Below, in pieces: positions 9,010 to 19,916 of a DNA stretch of 64,000 bases. Within the stretch, counting starts at the first letter, position 1, and each line of letters starts with the position of its first letter. The position numbers and the translations under genes were made by a program. The notes beneath the pieces are model-generated. The model saw only the letters and a program-made list of their open reading frames with translations. It was not told the origin of the DNA and ran no database searches. The DNA lies in NCBI RefSeq assembly GCF_003318295.1, contig NZ_QOCW01000007.1, forward strand, positions 62,001-126,000. The letters are read 5' to 3'. The stretch comes from Bacillus taeanensis. GTDB lineage: Bacteria > Bacillota > Bacilli > Bacillales > UBA6769.

Positions 9010-11646
9010 ATGGCAAAGTATACGCCTATGATACAGCAATATCTTCAAATTAAGGCACAATACGAAGATGCCTTTTTATTTTTTCGTTTAGGGGATTTTT
9101 ATGAAATGTTTTTTGAGGATGCAAAACGCGCCTCACAAGAACTAGAAATTACATTAACAAGCAGAGATGGGGGAGGGCAAGAGCGCATCCCAATGTGCGG
9201 AGTACCTTATCATTCTGCCGAAAACTATATTCAACAGTTATTAGCCAAAGGCTACAAAATTGCAATTTGTGAGCAAACGGAAGATCCTAAGCAGGCAAAA
9301 GGTGTTGTAAAACGAGAGGTTGTTCAGTTAATTACACCAGGGACTGTAATGAACGGCTCGCTTATTGAAGAAAAAGAAAATAATTACATTGCTTCGATCT
9401 CAGATTTTAAAGATGGAAGCTTTGGCTTTGCATTGTGTGATTTAACCACAGGAGAAGGACGCGTTACGCTCCTTACAGGAGAATGGCAGGATGTTCTTCA
9501 GGAATTTGCTGCAGCGCAGGCAAAGGAATGCATTCTTGAACCTGGGCTGGATGATACGTATAAAAAAGACTTAACAGAAAGATTTCAAGTGACATTATCC
9601 TATGAAGAAAATAGTACAATGACAGACGGATTAAAGCCGCTTGTAGAAAAACTGGAGCAGGAAAAGTTAACCATTACATTTGGGCGGTTAATCAATTATT
9701 TACTGCGTACACAGCAGCGATCTTTAGAACATCTTCAGGCTGCTGAATATTATCAGCCGGAAGCATTTATGAAGCTTGATATTCATTCAAAGCGCAATTT
9801 AGAACTAGTAGAAACGATTCGAACAAAAGGAAGAAACGGCTCGCTGTTATGGCTTTTAGATAAAACGGTAACCGCGATGGGCGGACGACTTTTAAAACAC
9901 TGGATTGAACGTCCACTATTAGATTGTGAAGTTATTACCGTGCGTCATCATGTAGTGGAAACATTCATCGAACAGTTTTTTGAGCGAGAGGAAATTCGCG
10001 AGCTGTTAAAAGGGGTTTATGATTTAGAGCGTTTAGCAGGAAAAGTAGCATTCGGCAACGTAAATGGACGCGATCTTATTCAATTAAAAAAATCTCTCCA
10101 ACAGCTTCCGATTATTATTGAAACCGTGAAAAAGCTTAATAATCCTTATTGTACACGTTTAGCGGAAGCGATTGATCCTTGTGAGCCATTAGCTGCTTTA
10201 CTTGAGAGAGGTTTAAAAGAAGAAGCTCCTTTATCTGTGAAAGAAGGAAATATGATTCGAGATGGTTTTAACGAACAGCTTGATCAATATCGTGATGCAA
10301 GCCGTAATGGAAAAACATGGATTGCTCAGCTTGAGCTGCAGGAAAAACAGAGCACAGGCATTAAATCGCTTAAAATTGGCTATAACAAAGTGTTTGGCTA
10401 TTACATTGAAGTAACAAAGGCAAATTTGCATCTTTTACCAGAGGGACGTTATGAACGAAAGCAAACATTAACAAATGCCGAGCGTTATATAACACCTGAG
10501 CTAAAAGAGAAAGAAACATTAATATTAGAAGCTGAGGAAAAAATTGTTGATTTAGAATATGAACTGTTTATGCAAATAAGAGAAGAAGTAAAAACATATA
10601 TTCAAAGCTTACAAGAGATTGCCAAAAAAGTCAGCGAACTTGATGTTCTGCAAAGCTTTGCGACAATTAGTGAAGAACAGCAATATGTGAAACCGCAGTT
10701 TTCAAAGCGAGAAATCCAAATTATTTCAGGTCGTCATGCTGTTGTTGAAAAAGTAATGGATCGTCAGCTTTATGTAGCAAATGATGTATATATGAATGAG
10801 GAACGCGAGCTTTTATTAATTACAGGTCCTAATATGTCTGGTAAAAGTACGTACATGCGTCAATTAGCACTAACGGCGATTATGGCTCAAATTGGATGCT
10901 TTGTTCCGGCCGAGGAAGCTGTTCTTCCGGTTTTTGATCAAGTGTTTACGAGAATAGGAGCTGCTGATGATTTAGTAGGCGGACAAAGTACGTTTATGGT
11001 TGAGATGCTTGAAACAAAACACGCGTTGTCAAAAGCAACGCAAAACAGTTTGATTTTACTTGATGAAATAGGTCGGGGCACATCCACTTATGATGGAATG
11101 GCGCTTGCACAAGCGATTATTGAATATATTCATGAAAAGATTGGCTGTAAAACGCTTTTCTCTACGCATTATCATGAATTAACGGCGCTTGAGAAAGAGC
11201 TGAACCAATTAAAAAATGTCCATGTAAAAGCAGTCGAAGAAAATGGACAAGTTGTTTTTCTGCATAAAGTTCATGATGGAGCTGCAGATAAAAGTTACGG
11301 CATTCATGTTGCGAAGCTTGCTGATCTTCCTGATCAATTAATCGATCGCGCGCAGGAGATCTTAATTCAATTTGAAAATGGTAAACAAGAGCTTTCTCCT
11401 GTTCCACACATCCAAACAGAAGAAAGCAATCGTAAAGAAGATACTATTGAAAAAGATGCATCCCAAACTGCAGAAGAACCAGCGCAGCTTTCATTGTTTG
11501 AAGCTGAAGATAAGAGCGTGAAAAAGAAATACAGCTCACAAGAAGAGCAGCTTAGGAAAGCTCTTTTAGACATTAACTTATTAGATATGACCCCACTTGA
11601 TGCGATGAATACACTATATGAACTTCAAAAAAAAGTAAAAAAATAA
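9010..11646 (+). CDS. mutS: DNA mismatch repair protein MutS
   Basis: An 878-residue mismatch-recognition ATPase. The N-terminal mismatch-binding domain has the [14 protein letters not shown] motif with the phenylalanine and glutamate that probe the mispair. The ATPase has Walker [11 protein letters not shown] near residues 605-615, Walker [16 protein letters not shown] near 680-695 and STHYHEL after it. The acidic, less conserved segment before the end contains a beta-clamp-binding-like AQLSLFE. It is followed by mutL after 18 bases, forming a repair operon that probably continues into miaA and hfq. Confidence 0.98.
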   Translation: MAKYTPMIQQYLQIKAQYEDAFLFFRLGDFYEMFFEDAKRASQELEITLTSRDGGGQERIPMCGVPYHSAENYIQQLLAKGYKIAICEQTEDPKQAKGVVKREVVQLITPGTVMNGSLIEEKENNYIASISDFKDGSFGFALCDLTTGEGRVTLLTGEWQDVLQEFAAAQAKECILEPGLDDTYKKDLTERFQVTLSYEENSTMTDGLKPLVEKLEQEKLTITFGRLINYLLRTQQRSLEHLQAAEYYQPEAFMKLDIHSKRNLELVETIRTKGRNGSLLWLLDKTVTAMGGRLLKHWIERPLLDCEVITVRHHVVETFIEQFFEREEIRELLKGVYDLERLAGKVAFGNVNGRDLIQLKKSLQQLPIIIETVKKLNNPYCTRLAEAIDPCEPLAALLERGLKEEAPLSVKEGNMIRDGFNEQLDQYRDASRNGKTWIAQLELQEKQSTGIKSLKIGYNKVFGYYIEVTKANLHLLPEGRYERKQTLTNAERYITPELKEKETLILEAEEKIVDLEYELFMQIREEVKTYIQSLQEIAKKVSELDVLQSFATISEEQQYVKPQFSKREIQIISGRHAVVEKVMDRQLYVANDVYMNEERELLLITGPNMSGKSTYMRQLALTAIMAQIGCFVPAEEAVLPVFDQVFTRIGAADDLVGGQSTFMVEMLETKHALSKATQNSLILLDEIGRGTSTYDGMALAQAIIEYIHEKIGCKTLFSTHYHELTALEKELNQLKNVHVKAVEENGQVVFLHKVHDGAADKSYGIHVAKLADLPDQLIDRAQEILIQFENGKQELSPVPHIQTEESNRKEDTIEKDASQTAEEPAQLSLFEAEDKSVKKKYSSQEEQLRKALLDINLLDMTPLDAMNTLYELQKKVKK

Positions 11647-11664
11647 AAGGAAGAGGTGATGGCA

Positions 11665-13596
11665 GTGGGCAAGATCATTAAGTTGGACGAGCACCTGTCC
11701 AATAAAATTGCAGCGGGAGAAGTTGTAGAGCGGCCTGCCTCTGTTATAAAAGAACTTGTTGAAAATGCCATCGATGCAAATAGTACCAGAATAGAAGTAG
11801 AAATAGAAGACGGTGGATTAAGCTTAATTCGTCTTACAGATAATGGAGAGGGTATGGACCGAGAAGATTGTGAACTTGCTTTTCATCGCCATGCAACGAG
11901 TAAGATTAAAAACGAGCATGATTTGTTTCATATTCGAACACTTGGATTCCGTGGGGAGGCATTGCCTAGTATTGCTTCTGTTTCAAAACTTGAATTAAAA
12001 ACGAGTACAGGAGACGGTCCTGGTACGTACGTATTAATTCAAGGCGGAACTTGGAAAGAAGTAAAAACAACAAGCAGCCGAAAAGGAACAGAAATTACCG
12101 TTACGAATTTATTTTATAATACACCAGCACGTCTAAAATATATGAAAACTGTCCAAACTGAATTAGGCAATATTACAGATGTTTTAAATCGGCAGGCACT
12201 TGCCCATCCTGAAGTGGCATTTCGTCTCGTTCATAACGGAAAAAGAGTACTGCAAACAAATGGCAGCGGAGACTTGCTCCAAGTTATTGCAGCAGTCTAC
12301 GGAATTTCAACGGCAAAACAGATGATTTCTATTTCAGGGCGCTCGCTCGATTTTGAAGTTGATGGCTTTCTTGGAAAACCGGAAATTACAAGAGCCTCAA
12401 GGCAGTATATTTCTATTTTTATAAATGGCCGTTATTTAAAAAATTATCCGATCTTTAAAGCGATTCAAGCAGGCTATCATACGCTTCTTCCAATTGGACG
12501 ATACCCAATTGCGGTTCTTAATATAAACATGGATCCAACGCTAATCGATGTAAATGTTCATCCTTCTAAACTAGAAGCAAGGTTAAGTAAAGAAGAAGAG
12601 TTAACTGCGCTTATTGAAGACAGCATTAAAGCGGCATTTAAAAAAATACAGCTTATTCCCGAGCCTGTAAAACCACGTGAGGAAATTAAAAAGATCGCTG
12701 CAAATTCGCAAAAACCCGAACAGCAGTCCATTCAATTTCAGCATTTATTTAACAGAATAAATAATGAAGAGCAGGACACGACTGCAGAAAAAAAAGGGCT
12801 GGTTAGGAGTATTCTTTTTAACGAAGCAAAGAAAGATAATGACTTAAGAGATTTACAAGATTTAGAGAAAGTTAAAAGTACAAGCAGTAAAACAGAGCCT
12901 GAAGTCTTTGAAGAATATGATGAACAAGCAGGAGATGAGCAGGACACGACATATGAAGAGCCTATTCAATATGCTGAGGATATACATGAAAAGGAAGAGG
13001 AGGAACCGAAACATAGAATCCCTCCATTATATCCAATTGGTCAAATGCATGGCACCTATATTCTTGCTCAAAATGAAAACGGCTTGTATATTATTGATCA
13101 GCATGCTGCACAGGAGCGCTTAAAATATGAGTATTACCGAGAGAAAGTTGGACAGGTTCATGCTGAAGTGCAGGAGCTTTTAGTGCCGCTCACATTTGAA
13201 TTTAGTAAGGCGGAAGCAGCGATTATTGAAGAGCATCTTGAACAATTGAAATCCGTTGGTGTTTTTCTTGAACCATTTGGGGGTAATACGTATATTGTTC
13301 GTTCTCATCCGCAGTGGTTTCCGCGCGGGCAAGAAAAAGAAACAATCGAAGAAATGATTGAACAAGTGATTGCAGCTAAAAAGGTCGATGTTAAGAAAAT
13401 GAGAGAAGAAGCGGCCATTATGATGTCATGTAAAGGGTCAATTAAAGCAAATCGTTATTTAAGGGATGATGAAATTTTTTCACTCTTAGAATCACTTCGA
13501 AAAGCAATTGATCCATTTACATGTCCTCATGGACGACCGATACTTATTCACTTTTCCACCTACGATATGGAAAAGCTGTTTAAGCGGGTAATGTAG
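11665..13596 (+). CDS. mutL: DNA mismatch repair endonuclease MutL
   Basis: A 643-residue MutL. The GHKL ATPase at the N-terminus shows [25 protein letters not shown] and [12 protein letters not shown]. The C-terminal domain keeps the latent-endonuclease motif [14 protein letters not shown] near residue 478, [10 protein letters not shown] and [11 protein letters not shown], so it should nick DNA as in B. subtilis. The linker (about 330-430) is acidic. Three starts are possible; the GTG used here gives the family N-terminus [14 protein letters not shown] and sits eight bases after GAGG. An ATG six bases upstream is the alternative. Confidence 0.96.
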   Translation: MGKIIKLDEHLSNKIAAGEVVERPASVIKELVENAIDANSTRIEVEIEDGGLSLIRLTDNGEGMDREDCELAFHRHATSKIKNEHDLFHIRTLGFRGEALPSIASVSKLELKTSTGDGPGTYVLIQGGTWKEVKTTSSRKGTEITVTNLFYNTPARLKYMKTVQTELGNITDVLNRQALAHPEVAFRLVHNGKRVLQTNGSGDLLQVIAAVYGISTAKQMISISGRSLDFEVDGFLGKPEITRASRQYISIFINGRYLKNYPIFKAIQAGYHTLLPIGRYPIAVLNINMDPTLIDVNVHPSKLEARLSKEEELTALIEDSIKAAFKKIQLIPEPVKPREEIKKIAANSQKPEQQSIQFQHLFNRINNEEQDTTAEKKGLVRSILFNEAKKDNDLRDLQDLEKVKSTSSKTEPEVFEEYDEQAGDEQDTTYEEPIQYAEDIHEKEEEEPKHRIPPLYPIGQMHGTYILAQNENGLYIIDQHAAQERLKYEYYREKVGQVHAEVQELLVPLTFEFSKAEAAIIEEHLEQLKSVGVFLEPFGGNTYIVRSHPQWFPRGQEKETIEEMIEQVIAAKKVDVKKMREEAAIMMSCKGSIKANRYLRDDEIFSLLESLRKAIDPFTCPHGRPILIHFSTYDMEKLFKRVM

Positions 13597-13610
13597 AAGA
13601 GGTGCGTAAA

Positions 13611-14552
13611 ATGAAAGAAAAAGTAGCAGCAATTGTCGGACCTACGGCAGTCGGAAAAACCAGAACGAGCATTGAACTAGCAAAAGCGTTAAACGGTGAA
13701 GTGATTAGCGGAGATTCAATGCAGGTATACAAGGGAATGGATATTGGAACAGCGAAAATTAAAGAAGTAGAAATGCAGGGCGTGATTCATCACCTCCTTG
13801 ATATAAAAGATCCAACAGAATCTTATTCTGTTGCTGATTTTCAGAAGGAAGCGAAAAGATTAATTACTGACATTAATAAACGAGGCAAACTTCCGATTAT
13901 TGTTGGTGGCACGGGTTTATATATAAAAGCGGTTATTAATGATTATCAATTTTCAGATGTATCATCTGATGAAGGGTTTCGAGAGCGCATGGAATTATTT
14001 GCAAGGAAGCAAGGGCAAGAAGCGCTTCATGAACAACTCAAGGAAATTGATAAGGAAAGCTACCAGTCAATTCATCCGAATAATGTTCGCCGTGTTATCC
14101 GGGCACTAGAAATTTATCATACAACAGGTAAAACAGCTCGTGAATATCAAGAAATGCAAAAAGGGGATTCACCGTATAATGCTGTCTTAATTGGCTTAAT
14201 GATGGAAAGAGAGAAGCTTTATGCACGAATTAATGAGCGCGTTGATTTAATGATAAAAGAAGGACTTATTGATGAAGTACGGCGTCTTTATGACAGCGGG
14301 ATTCGAAATACCCAAGCTGTGCAAGCAATTGGCTATAAAGAGATGTATGATTATTTTGATGAAAAAGTAACATTTGAAGAAGCGGTTGAACTTTTAAAGC
14401 GAAATTCAAGACGTTATGCAAAGAGGCAGTTTACGTGGTTTCGCAACCAAATGGATATTGAGTGGTTTAATATGGAAAATGAAGCGGGCAAAAAAATTAA
14501 AGAAATAATTGATTTTGTTGCAGGAAAGTTGCGCCAGCAAAGCGAAGAATAA
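13611..14552 (+). CDS. miaA: tRNA dimethylallyltransferase MiaA
   Basis: A 313-residue prenyltransferase that makes i6A37 in tRNAs reading UNN codons, the substrate of MiaB encoded 9 kb upstream. The P-loop is VGPTAVGKTRTSIELA at the N-terminus. The catalytic-site motifs GDSMQVYKGMDIGTAK and IIVGGTGLYIKAVI follow, with QAIGYKEMYDYF and RRYAKRQFTWFR near the end. ATG is chosen because AGAAGAGG lies eight bases before it. It lies between mutL and hfq, probably all in one operon. Confidence 0.97.
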   Translation: MKEKVAAIVGPTAVGKTRTSIELAKALNGEVISGDSMQVYKGMDIGTAKIKEVEMQGVIHHLLDIKDPTESYSVADFQKEAKRLITDINKRGKLPIIVGGTGLYIKAVINDYQFSDVSSDEGFRERMELFARKQGQEALHEQLKEIDKESYQSIHPNNVRRVIRALEIYHTTGKTAREYQEMQKGDSPYNAVLIGLMMEREKLYARINERVDLMIKEGLIDEVRRLYDSGIRNTQAVQAIGYKEMYDYFDEKVTFEEAVELLKRNSRRYAKRQFTWFRNQMDIEWFNMENEAGKKIKEIIDFVAGKLRQQSEE

Positions 14553-14582
14553 AAGTGGAATGCCAATAGAGGAGGACTGTAA

Positions 14583-14810
14583 ATGAAGCAGCAAGTAAAT
14601 ATCCAAGATCAGTTTTTAAACCAGCTACGCCGCGAAAATACGTATGTAACAGTATATTTGTTAAATGGTTTTCAATTAAAAGGCCTCATTAAAGGATTCG
14701 ATAATTTTACGGTTGTGTTAGAATCTGAAGGCAAGCAGCAGTTAATATATAAGCATGCGATTTCAACATTTGCTCCAAGCCGCAACGTGGAAATTAATTT
14801 TGAAAGCTAA
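14583..14810 (+). CDS. hfq: RNA chaperone Hfq
   Basis: A 75-residue Sm-like protein (73 in B. subtilis YmaH) that forms a hexameric ring binding U-rich and A-rich RNA. Sm1 is [28 protein letters not shown] and Sm2 includes [10 protein letters not shown], the conserved K-H site. An AGAGGAGG site lies seven bases before the ATG. It is last in the mutS-mutL-miaA-hfq run and ends at a hairpin shared with the convergent recombinase-like gene. Confidence 0.97.
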   Translation: MKQQVNIQDQFLNQLRRENTYVTVYLLNGFQLKGLIKGFDNFTVVLESEGKQQLIYKHAISTFAPSRNVEINFES

Positions 14811-14820
14811 ATGATCGTTG

Positions 14821-14856
14821 AAAAACCCCCCAGTTTATTTATAATTGGGGGGGTTA
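14821..14856. terminator. Bidirectional hairpin between hfq and the recombinase-like gene
   Basis: AACCCCCCA pairs with TGGGGGGGTT around an AT-rich loop. On the minus strand it is followed by TTTTTC and directly follows that gene's stop. On the plus strand the T tract is weak. Confidence 0.75.
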
Positions 14857-15846
14857 CTGTTTAGCGGCTTCTTTAATCTCTGCGGCAAATTCTGCATAAC
14901 GCTTTAATGAAAGCGGGGTTTTAAATCCGAATTTTTCTTGAATATGTTCTTGTGATTGACCGGAAAGCAGTTCATTTAAAACCGCGGTTCGTCTCATATG
15001 CTGCGCAGAAATCCCTTTTCTTAGCCCAGCCCGGCTCACTTCTTCTCGTATCATTTTTTGAATGGCAATTTCAGTAAGCGCTTTTGGCTGTTCAACTTCG
15101 TAATTATAACGAAATGTATTGCGCTGAAAATCGAAAGCAACAAAAAAAGGGTCATGACTATGATAGCGAGGTCGTACTGCTTTTGGAATGGTCTGATAGT
15201 ATTTATATGCTTGCTTTTTATCTTCCTCGGTAAGTTTAATGATTCGTGATACACTTGAAATAGAAGAAATCTCGATTTCATTTCTTTCAAAGTGAATGTC
15301 CTTCATTTTAATTGTCACAAGTTCTTTAAGGGTAAGACCGTAATGAAGGAAAAATAACACAATACATATATTTCTGTCCACTAAGAAATGACGGGCTTTT
15401 AATTGGTGTTCTGTTAAACCTTCTGCAGAACTAAGAATAAAAAGTAAACGAGCTTGCTCTTTTTCTGAAATAAAATCTTCTTCTTTTAAAGGTCCAAACT
15501 TTTCTACATCTACACTTAAAGATGACAGCGGATTATAGCGAAGTTTTCCGAGCTGACGATAGTAAAGATAAAGTTGATTTAAGACCGTTAAAACTCTTTT
15601 TAACGTGCGGTAGGAGTATTGGCGATCTATTGTTAATACATGAAAATATTGAGCAACTTCTTCGTCAGTAAGTGATTGAAAACATTTAAATGATCGCTCT
15701 TTTTTTGTGATGCGCATCCATTGTAAAAAATCTGCTAAATCATAGCGGTAACGTTTGATTGTTGAAGGCTGTCTTCCTTTTGCTTCTAATGAATAAAGAA
15801 ATTGCTCTACATAATCAGGCAGTTCTTGTTGAAATAAATTACTCAC
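14854..15846 (-). CDS. Tyrosine recombinase-like protein with altered active site
   Basis: A 330-residue protein with the two-domain layout of phage-integrase-type recombinases. There is a helical core-binding domain (about residues 5-105) and a catalytic domain to the end. Of the catalytic residues, HxxR (QHMRR, 283-286) and the terminal tyrosine (LKRYAEFA, Y317) remain. The first arginine, normally in GLRxSEL, is threonine in HYGLTLKELV (residue 172). The later H/W position in LGH is phenylalanine (EKFGF). Recombination activity is therefore doubtful. The GTG start is chosen because GGGGGAGAAGG lies just before it. No phage genes or att repeats are visible nearby. Confidence 0.8.
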   Translation of the reverse strand: MSNLFQQELPDYVEQFLYSLEAKGRQPSTIKRYRYDLADFLQWMRITKKERSFKCFQSLTDEEVAQYFHVLTIDRQYSYRTLKRVLTVLNQLYLYYRQLGKLRYNPLSSLSVDVEKFGPLKEEDFISEKEQARLLFILSSAEGLTEHQLKARHFLVDRNICIVLFFLHYGLTLKELVTIKMKDIHFERNEIEISSISSVSRIIKLTEEDKKQAYKYYQTIPKAVRPRYHSHDPFFVAFDFQRNTFRYNYEVEQPKALTEIAIQKMIREEVSRAGLRKGISAQHMRRTAVLNELLSGQSQEHIQEKFGFKTPLSLKRYAEFAAEIKEAAKQ

Positions 15847-16067
15847 AACCTTCTCCCCCTTTTTAAAATAAAATTGGGTCATGTAATATGTGAATGGTTC
15901 AATACGTCTGGACAATTTTCCCTCTTATGTAATCAATTCTTCTCTTTTTGCTATTTCCCTTTTTTATCATAAACTTGAAACTTTTTCTTCACATTGTTTG
16001 TCTTAATTGTAGTTGAGCTAAATAAAATTGTATAGAAAAAAGAATCGGATATGAAAGGGTGGGCGCT

Positions 16068-16943
16068 ATGAGGAAGAAAACTCTTTTCATAAAAACAATA
16101 TTATTCGCTGTTTCTTTATTGCTCCTTTTTGGATGCAGCAATAATACACAAAATGAATCAGCAGAAATGGATATGGCTGTTAGCGAAGAGAGTGGAAATC
16201 TAGAAAATAAAAAAGCGGAAATATATAAAGAAAGTGAAGGAGAGACAGAACAGTTAACTAATAAAAGTGAGCGGAAAATTATCTATGAAGCTTATTTAAC
16301 GGTTGAATTTGAAAATTTTCAAGAAAATCAAAAAGAGTTAGAAAAATTAATAAAAGCTAAAAATGGATATGTTGTCGAATCCACCTTATATGATGAAGAG
16401 AAAAGCAGAAAAGAAGGAACAATTATAGCCAAAATCCCTCACGAAAAGTTTGAAACAGCTTTAAATGAAATTGCACAAATTGGAGATGTTACCCATCGTT
16501 CGATGAATGGGCGTGATGTAACAGAGGAGTATGTAGATTTAACGTCGCGTTTAAAATCCAAACAGGCAGTTGAAAAGAGATTGTATGCATTTTTAGAAAA
16601 AGCTTCTGATACGCAAAGCTTATTAAACATTTCCAAAGAACTTTCTTTTGTCCAAGAGGAAATTGAACAGTTAAAAGGAAAAATAAATTATATTGAAAAT
16701 CAAACAGATTATTCCATGGTCACCATTACGATGATTGAAAATTCTCCTGCAGAAATTTCAAATAACAATGGGCTGCATGTATGGAAAGGCTCTAAGCAGT
16801 TATTTATAGATACTATTAATATTTTAATTCGATTTTTCTCAGGGGCCATTATCATTACAATTGGTTTATCGCCAGTTCTTCTTCCTCTTATAGGTGTGGT
16901 AATATTTATTTATTGGCGTTATAAAAAGAAAAACACCGACTGA
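16068..16943 (+). CDS. DUF4349 lipoprotein
   Basis: A 291-residue predicted membrane-anchored lipoprotein of the DUF4349 family, function unknown. A signal sequence with a leucine-rich core ends in the lipobox LFGC (cysteine near residue 23). It is followed by a polar, glutamate-rich linker, then the DUF4349 region (about 70-240) with coiled-coil-forming stretches. One C-terminal membrane helix is followed by WRYKKKN. The ATG follows GGGTGGG by five bases. Upstream, TGAAAC and TGTCTT spaced by 17 bases resemble a sigma-W-type promoter with one mismatch. The stop codon lies inside the terminator stem. Confidence 0.82.
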   Translation: MRKKTLFIKTILFAVSLLLLFGCSNNTQNESAEMDMAVSEESGNLENKKAEIYKESEGETEQLTNKSERKIIYEAYLTVEFENFQENQKELEKLIKAKNGYVVESTLYDEEKSRKEGTIIAKIPHEKFETALNEIAQIGDVTHRSMNGRDVTEEYVDLTSRLKSKQAVEKRLYAFLEKASDTQSLLNISKELSFVQEEIEQLKGKINYIENQTDYSMVTITMIENSPAEISNNNGLHVWKGSKQLFIDTINILIRFFSGAIIITIGLSPVLLPLIGVVIFIYWRYKKKNTD

Positions 16944-16968
16944 GAGCTCTCAGTCGGTGTTTTTCTTT
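16928..16968. terminator. Bidirectional terminator after the DUF4349 gene
   Basis: A long perfect palindrome, AAACACCGACTGAGAG pairing with CTCTCAGTCGGTGTTT, followed by TTTTCTTTT. It also lies just past the stop of the convergent small gene. Confidence 0.92.
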
Positions 16969-17075
16969 TGTTTATCATTTTTTTTGTATTTTTTCTTTGC
17001 ATTTTGTTCACTTGAAAACTCAACATCGAACTTTGTTTTTTGCTGTTTATTTTCATTATGCTGTTTCTTCGTCAT
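16950..17075 (-). CDS. Small hydrophilic protein, possibly gamma-SASP-like
   Basis: A 41-residue, strongly basic and polar protein (K, Q and N rich). The motif KFDVEFSSEQNAKKK recalls the EFASETN/EFGSETNA repeats of gamma-type small acid-soluble spore proteins, but the rest does not match and no repeat is present. The ATG follows GGGGGTGA by six bases, a good site. It sits between a DUF4349 lipoprotein gene and spoVK. I do not recognise the family; a spore link is a guess from motif and context. Confidence 0.6.
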   Translation of the reverse strand: MTKKQHNENKQQKTKFDVEFSSEQNAKKKYKKNDKQKKNTD

Positions 17076-17484
17076 ACCGCTCACCCCCACATTATAAGGA
17101 TGCTTTAAATCACAAAAAATATGCAGGGAAAGAAGGAAGATCGACGATTTTTTCACATTATTTTTTTGGGAATTTTCTTTGAAGGTCCCAATAATATATT
17201 TGTGGTAAGTGGATATGAACCCAATATTCTTGGATGAGTGTCGTAAAAACAAAGGTAATCATCTGCCAATCAACATTTTTGTCCAAGCGAATTCCCCCTT
17301 GAATGAAATGGTAACGCTTGTGGTATTATCTCAATATACAAAAGGAACGATTTGTCCTATCACTAAAAAGCACAAAATGCGAATGCTTTATATAAATTGT
17401 TTGTCTAGATATTAGGCATTTGTCACAATTTTTATATTAAGACGTATACTAGTAAAGGAAAAGAGAGAAGTGAGGTGAAGTTCG
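17076..17484. other. Intergenic region before spoVK
   Basis: About 400 bases without a gene I can support. It is AT-rich and holds the small gene's ribosome binding site at the left and the sigma-E-like spoVK promoter at the right. One 68-residue open frame in the middle has no family signal. Confidence 0.6.
17422..17450 (+). promoter_or_regulatory. Sigma-E-like promoter of spoVK
   Basis: GTCACAATT and CGTATACT are separated by 12 to 13 bases and resemble the sigma-E -35 (GTCATATT-like) and -10 (CATACAMT). spoVK is sigma-E dependent in B. subtilis. The site is 35 bases before the start. Confidence 0.45.
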
Positions 17485-18423
17485 ATGCAGGACTCAATCA
17501 CTCAACGTGCTAAAGGCCAAATAAATGTTGTATTAAAACACAATGAATTGAAGCACAGGGCAAATGAAGATACGTTAATAAGTGATATGGATCTTGAAAA
17601 ACATTATCCACTCGAAAAAATTCAAAGGGATATGAGCGGACTCATTGGCATGGATTCAATAAAAAAAGTAATTAAAGAAATTTATGCATGGATTTATATA
17701 AATAACTGTCGAAAAGATTATGGACTAAAACAAGATAAACAAGCGCTGCATATGGTTTTTAAAGGAAATCCCGGTACTGGGAAAACGACGGTAGCACGCT
17801 TAATTGGAAAACTGTTCTTTGAGATGAATGTATTAACAAAAGGGCATTTAATTGAAGCAGAACGAGCGGATCTTGTTGGAGAATATATAGGACATACGGC
17901 ACAGAAAACAAGAGACTTAATTAAAAAGGCAAAAGGCGGAATATTGTTTATTGATGAAGCATACTCTTTAGCGCGTGGCGGAGAAAAAGATTTTGGTAAA
18001 GAATCTATTGATGCCCTCGTAAAAGGAATGGAAGATTTTCATCAAGATTTTATTTTAATTCTTGCGGGTTATCCGAAAGAGATGAATCGTTTTCTTGAAT
18101 TAAATCCAGGTATGCCGTCACGTTTTCCGTTAATCATTGATTTTCCTGATTATTCGGTACAGGAGCTTTTAGAAATTGCGAAAAAAATGGTGGCAGAGCG
18201 GGAGTATATTTTATCAACTGAAGCAGAGAGAAAGTTAAAGCTTTACATTCAACAATACTTAGAGGACAATATTCATAGTAAATCGTTTAGCAATGGACGT
18301 TTTGTGCGCAATATTATTGAAAAAGCCATTCGTGCACAAGCAATTAGGCTCTTAAGAAGTAATGTATATAACAAATCTCAATTAATGCTGCTTACAAGTG
18401 AAGACTTTAGCTTGGAAAGTTAA
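17485..18423 (+). CDS. spoVK: Stage V sporulation protein K (AAA ATPase)
   Basis: A 312-residue AAA-family ATPase of the SpoVK/CbbX type, required for spore maturation. Walker A is GNPGTGKTTVARL near residue 98, Walker B is GILFIDEAYSLARGG near 155, and an arginine-finger region is GMPSRFPLIIDFPDYS. A conserved lid follows (SNGRFVRNIIEKAI). The ATG lies seven bases after GTGAGGTG. It is monocistronic, with a sigma-E-like promoter and a terminator behind it. Confidence 0.95.
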   Translation: MQDSITQRAKGQINVVLKHNELKHRANEDTLISDMDLEKHYPLEKIQRDMSGLIGMDSIKKVIKEIYAWIYINNCRKDYGLKQDKQALHMVFKGNPGTGKTTVARLIGKLFFEMNVLTKGHLIEAERADLVGEYIGHTAQKTRDLIKKAKGGILFIDEAYSLARGGEKDFGKESIDALVKGMEDFHQDFILILAGYPKEMNRFLELNPGMPSRFPLIIDFPDYSVQELLEIAKKMVAEREYILSTEAERKLKLYIQQYLEDNIHSKSFSNGRFVRNIIEKAIRAQAIRLLRSNVYNKSQLMLLTSEDFSLES

Positions 18424-18436
18424 TCATCACCGGAAG

Positions 18437-18470
18437 CCATGAACATAACGTTCATGGTTTTCTCTTCTTT
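18437..18470 (+). terminator. Terminator after spoVK
   Basis: The stem CCATGAAC/GTTCATGG is followed by TTTTCTCTTCTTT. Confidence 0.8.
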
Positions 18471-18635
18471 ATATAATAGGTTTACCTTTTAACAGTTTGG
18501 TTTATTACTAAATAGTAAAAGAAGTTAAGAAGAAAAAGTAGGCAGTTTGTGCTGAATTCGTTAAAATAATTGTGACAGAGCGTGTACATATGTCAGTTAA
18601 TGATAAAAAGATTCTGAAAAAGGTAGGGTGTTTTT

Positions 18636-19883
18636 TTGAACGAAACGAAGGAATTAAAAGAAAAAGCGATTTTAGTCGGATGTCAATTTAAAAATAAAGA
18701 TGATGAACAGTTTGAGTACTCTCTAAAGGAATTACAGGCGCTTACGGAAACAGCACAAGCAGAACCGTTAGCTGTATTTTCTCAAAAAAGACAGCGTGCA
18801 GATTCAGCGACTTATATTGGAAAAGGAAAAGTTGAGGAAATTCTTGCGGCAGCTGAGGATCATGATGCTGACTTAATTATTTTTAATGATGAATTATCAC
18901 CAAGTCAAGTGCGCAATTTATCAGCACAGTTTGATGCAAGAATTATTGATCGCACTCAGCTTATTCTCGATATTTTTGCACAACGGGCAAGTTCAAAAGA
19001 AGGAAAGCTTCAAGTGGAACTCGCACAGTTAAAATATATGCTTCCGAGGCTTATTGGACAAGGTACAGCTCTTTCAAGACTTGGAGGCGGAATTGGAACA
19101 AGGGGACCAGGTGAAACGAAACTTGAGACAGACCGCCGCCATATTCGCCGCCGAATCAATGAGATTGAACAGCACTTAAATAAAATTGTCAGCCACCGCA
19201 TGCGTTATCGTGAGAGAAGAAAGCGCAATAATGTTTTTCAAATTGCGCTTGTTGGGTATACAAACGCAGGTAAATCAACTATTTTTAATCGAATTACCGA
19301 AGCGGGAATTTATGAAGAGAACCAATTATTTGCTACATTAGATCCAACAACAAGGCAGTGGGAGTATATTAAAGGATTGCCAACATTAATTACCGATACA
19401 GTTGGATTTATTCAAGATTTGCCCACCTCATTAGTTGCGGCATTTCGCTCTACATTAGAGGAGGCAGGAGAAGCTGATCTTATTCTTCATGTTGTAGATG
19501 CCTCTGCTGAAAATCATGTTGAACATGAAAAAACGGTGATGCAGGTATTAAAAGATCTTGAAGCAGATCACATTCCTACTTTAACCATTTATAATAAAAA
19601 AGATCAATTAACAAAACCGTTTATTGGGGCAGGGGAAGAACAGCTGTTAATATCGGCTTATGAAAAAGAAGATATTATGAAATTAACGGATAAAGTGATC
19701 AGCTTGATGAAAAGGCAGCTTTCCTACTTTGAAGTTCATGTATCGCCAAGCAGCGGTAAAAAATTGGCATTAATGGATACGAACACAATAATTGAGCAGA
19801 AAAGATGGGACGATGAAAAACAAATGTTTCATATTAAGGGGTATGCACCCGAGCATTTTATGAATGAACTTTTAAAAGGTTAG
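18636..19883 (+). CDS. hflX: Ribosome-associated GTPase HflX
   Basis: A 415-residue GTPase (YnbA in B. subtilis) that splits stalled or stressed ribosomes. The N-terminal HflX domain ends with the glycine-rich [20 protein letters not shown] and a coiled coil. The G motifs are [10 protein letters not shown] (G1), DTVGFI (G3) and NKKD (G4). The start is TTG, six bases after AAGGTAGGGTG; no ATG gives the full N-terminus. ynbB follows after 33 bases in what is probably one transcript. Confidence 0.95.
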   Translation: MNETKELKEKAILVGCQFKNKDDEQFEYSLKELQALTETAQAEPLAVFSQKRQRADSATYIGKGKVEEILAAAEDHDADLIIFNDELSPSQVRNLSAQFDARIIDRTQLILDIFAQRASSKEGKLQVELAQLKYMLPRLIGQGTALSRLGGGIGTRGPGETKLETDRRHIRRRINEIEQHLNKIVSHRMRYRERRKRNNVFQIALVGYTNAGKSTIFNRITEAGIYEENQLFATLDPTTRQWEYIKGLPTLITDTVGFIQDLPTSLVAAFRSTLEEAGEADLILHVVDASAENHVEHEKTVMQVLKDLEADHIPTLTIYNKKDQLTKPFIGAGEEQLLISAYEKEDIMKLTDKVISLMKRQLSYFEVHVSPSSGKKLALMDTNTIIEQKRWDDEKQMFHIKGYAPEHFMNELLKG

Positions 19884-19916
19884 AAGCGAAAGAATAGAAA
19901 TAAAAGGGGATTAATT

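Noticed and set aside
14854-15846. Evidence of a prophage or integrative element next to hfq
   Set aside because: No phage structural, repressor or excision genes and no att-like direct repeats are visible on either side.
17209-17415. 68-residue frame upstream of spoVK
   Set aside because: No recognisable domain and a poor ribosome binding site; the region is better explained as leader DNA.
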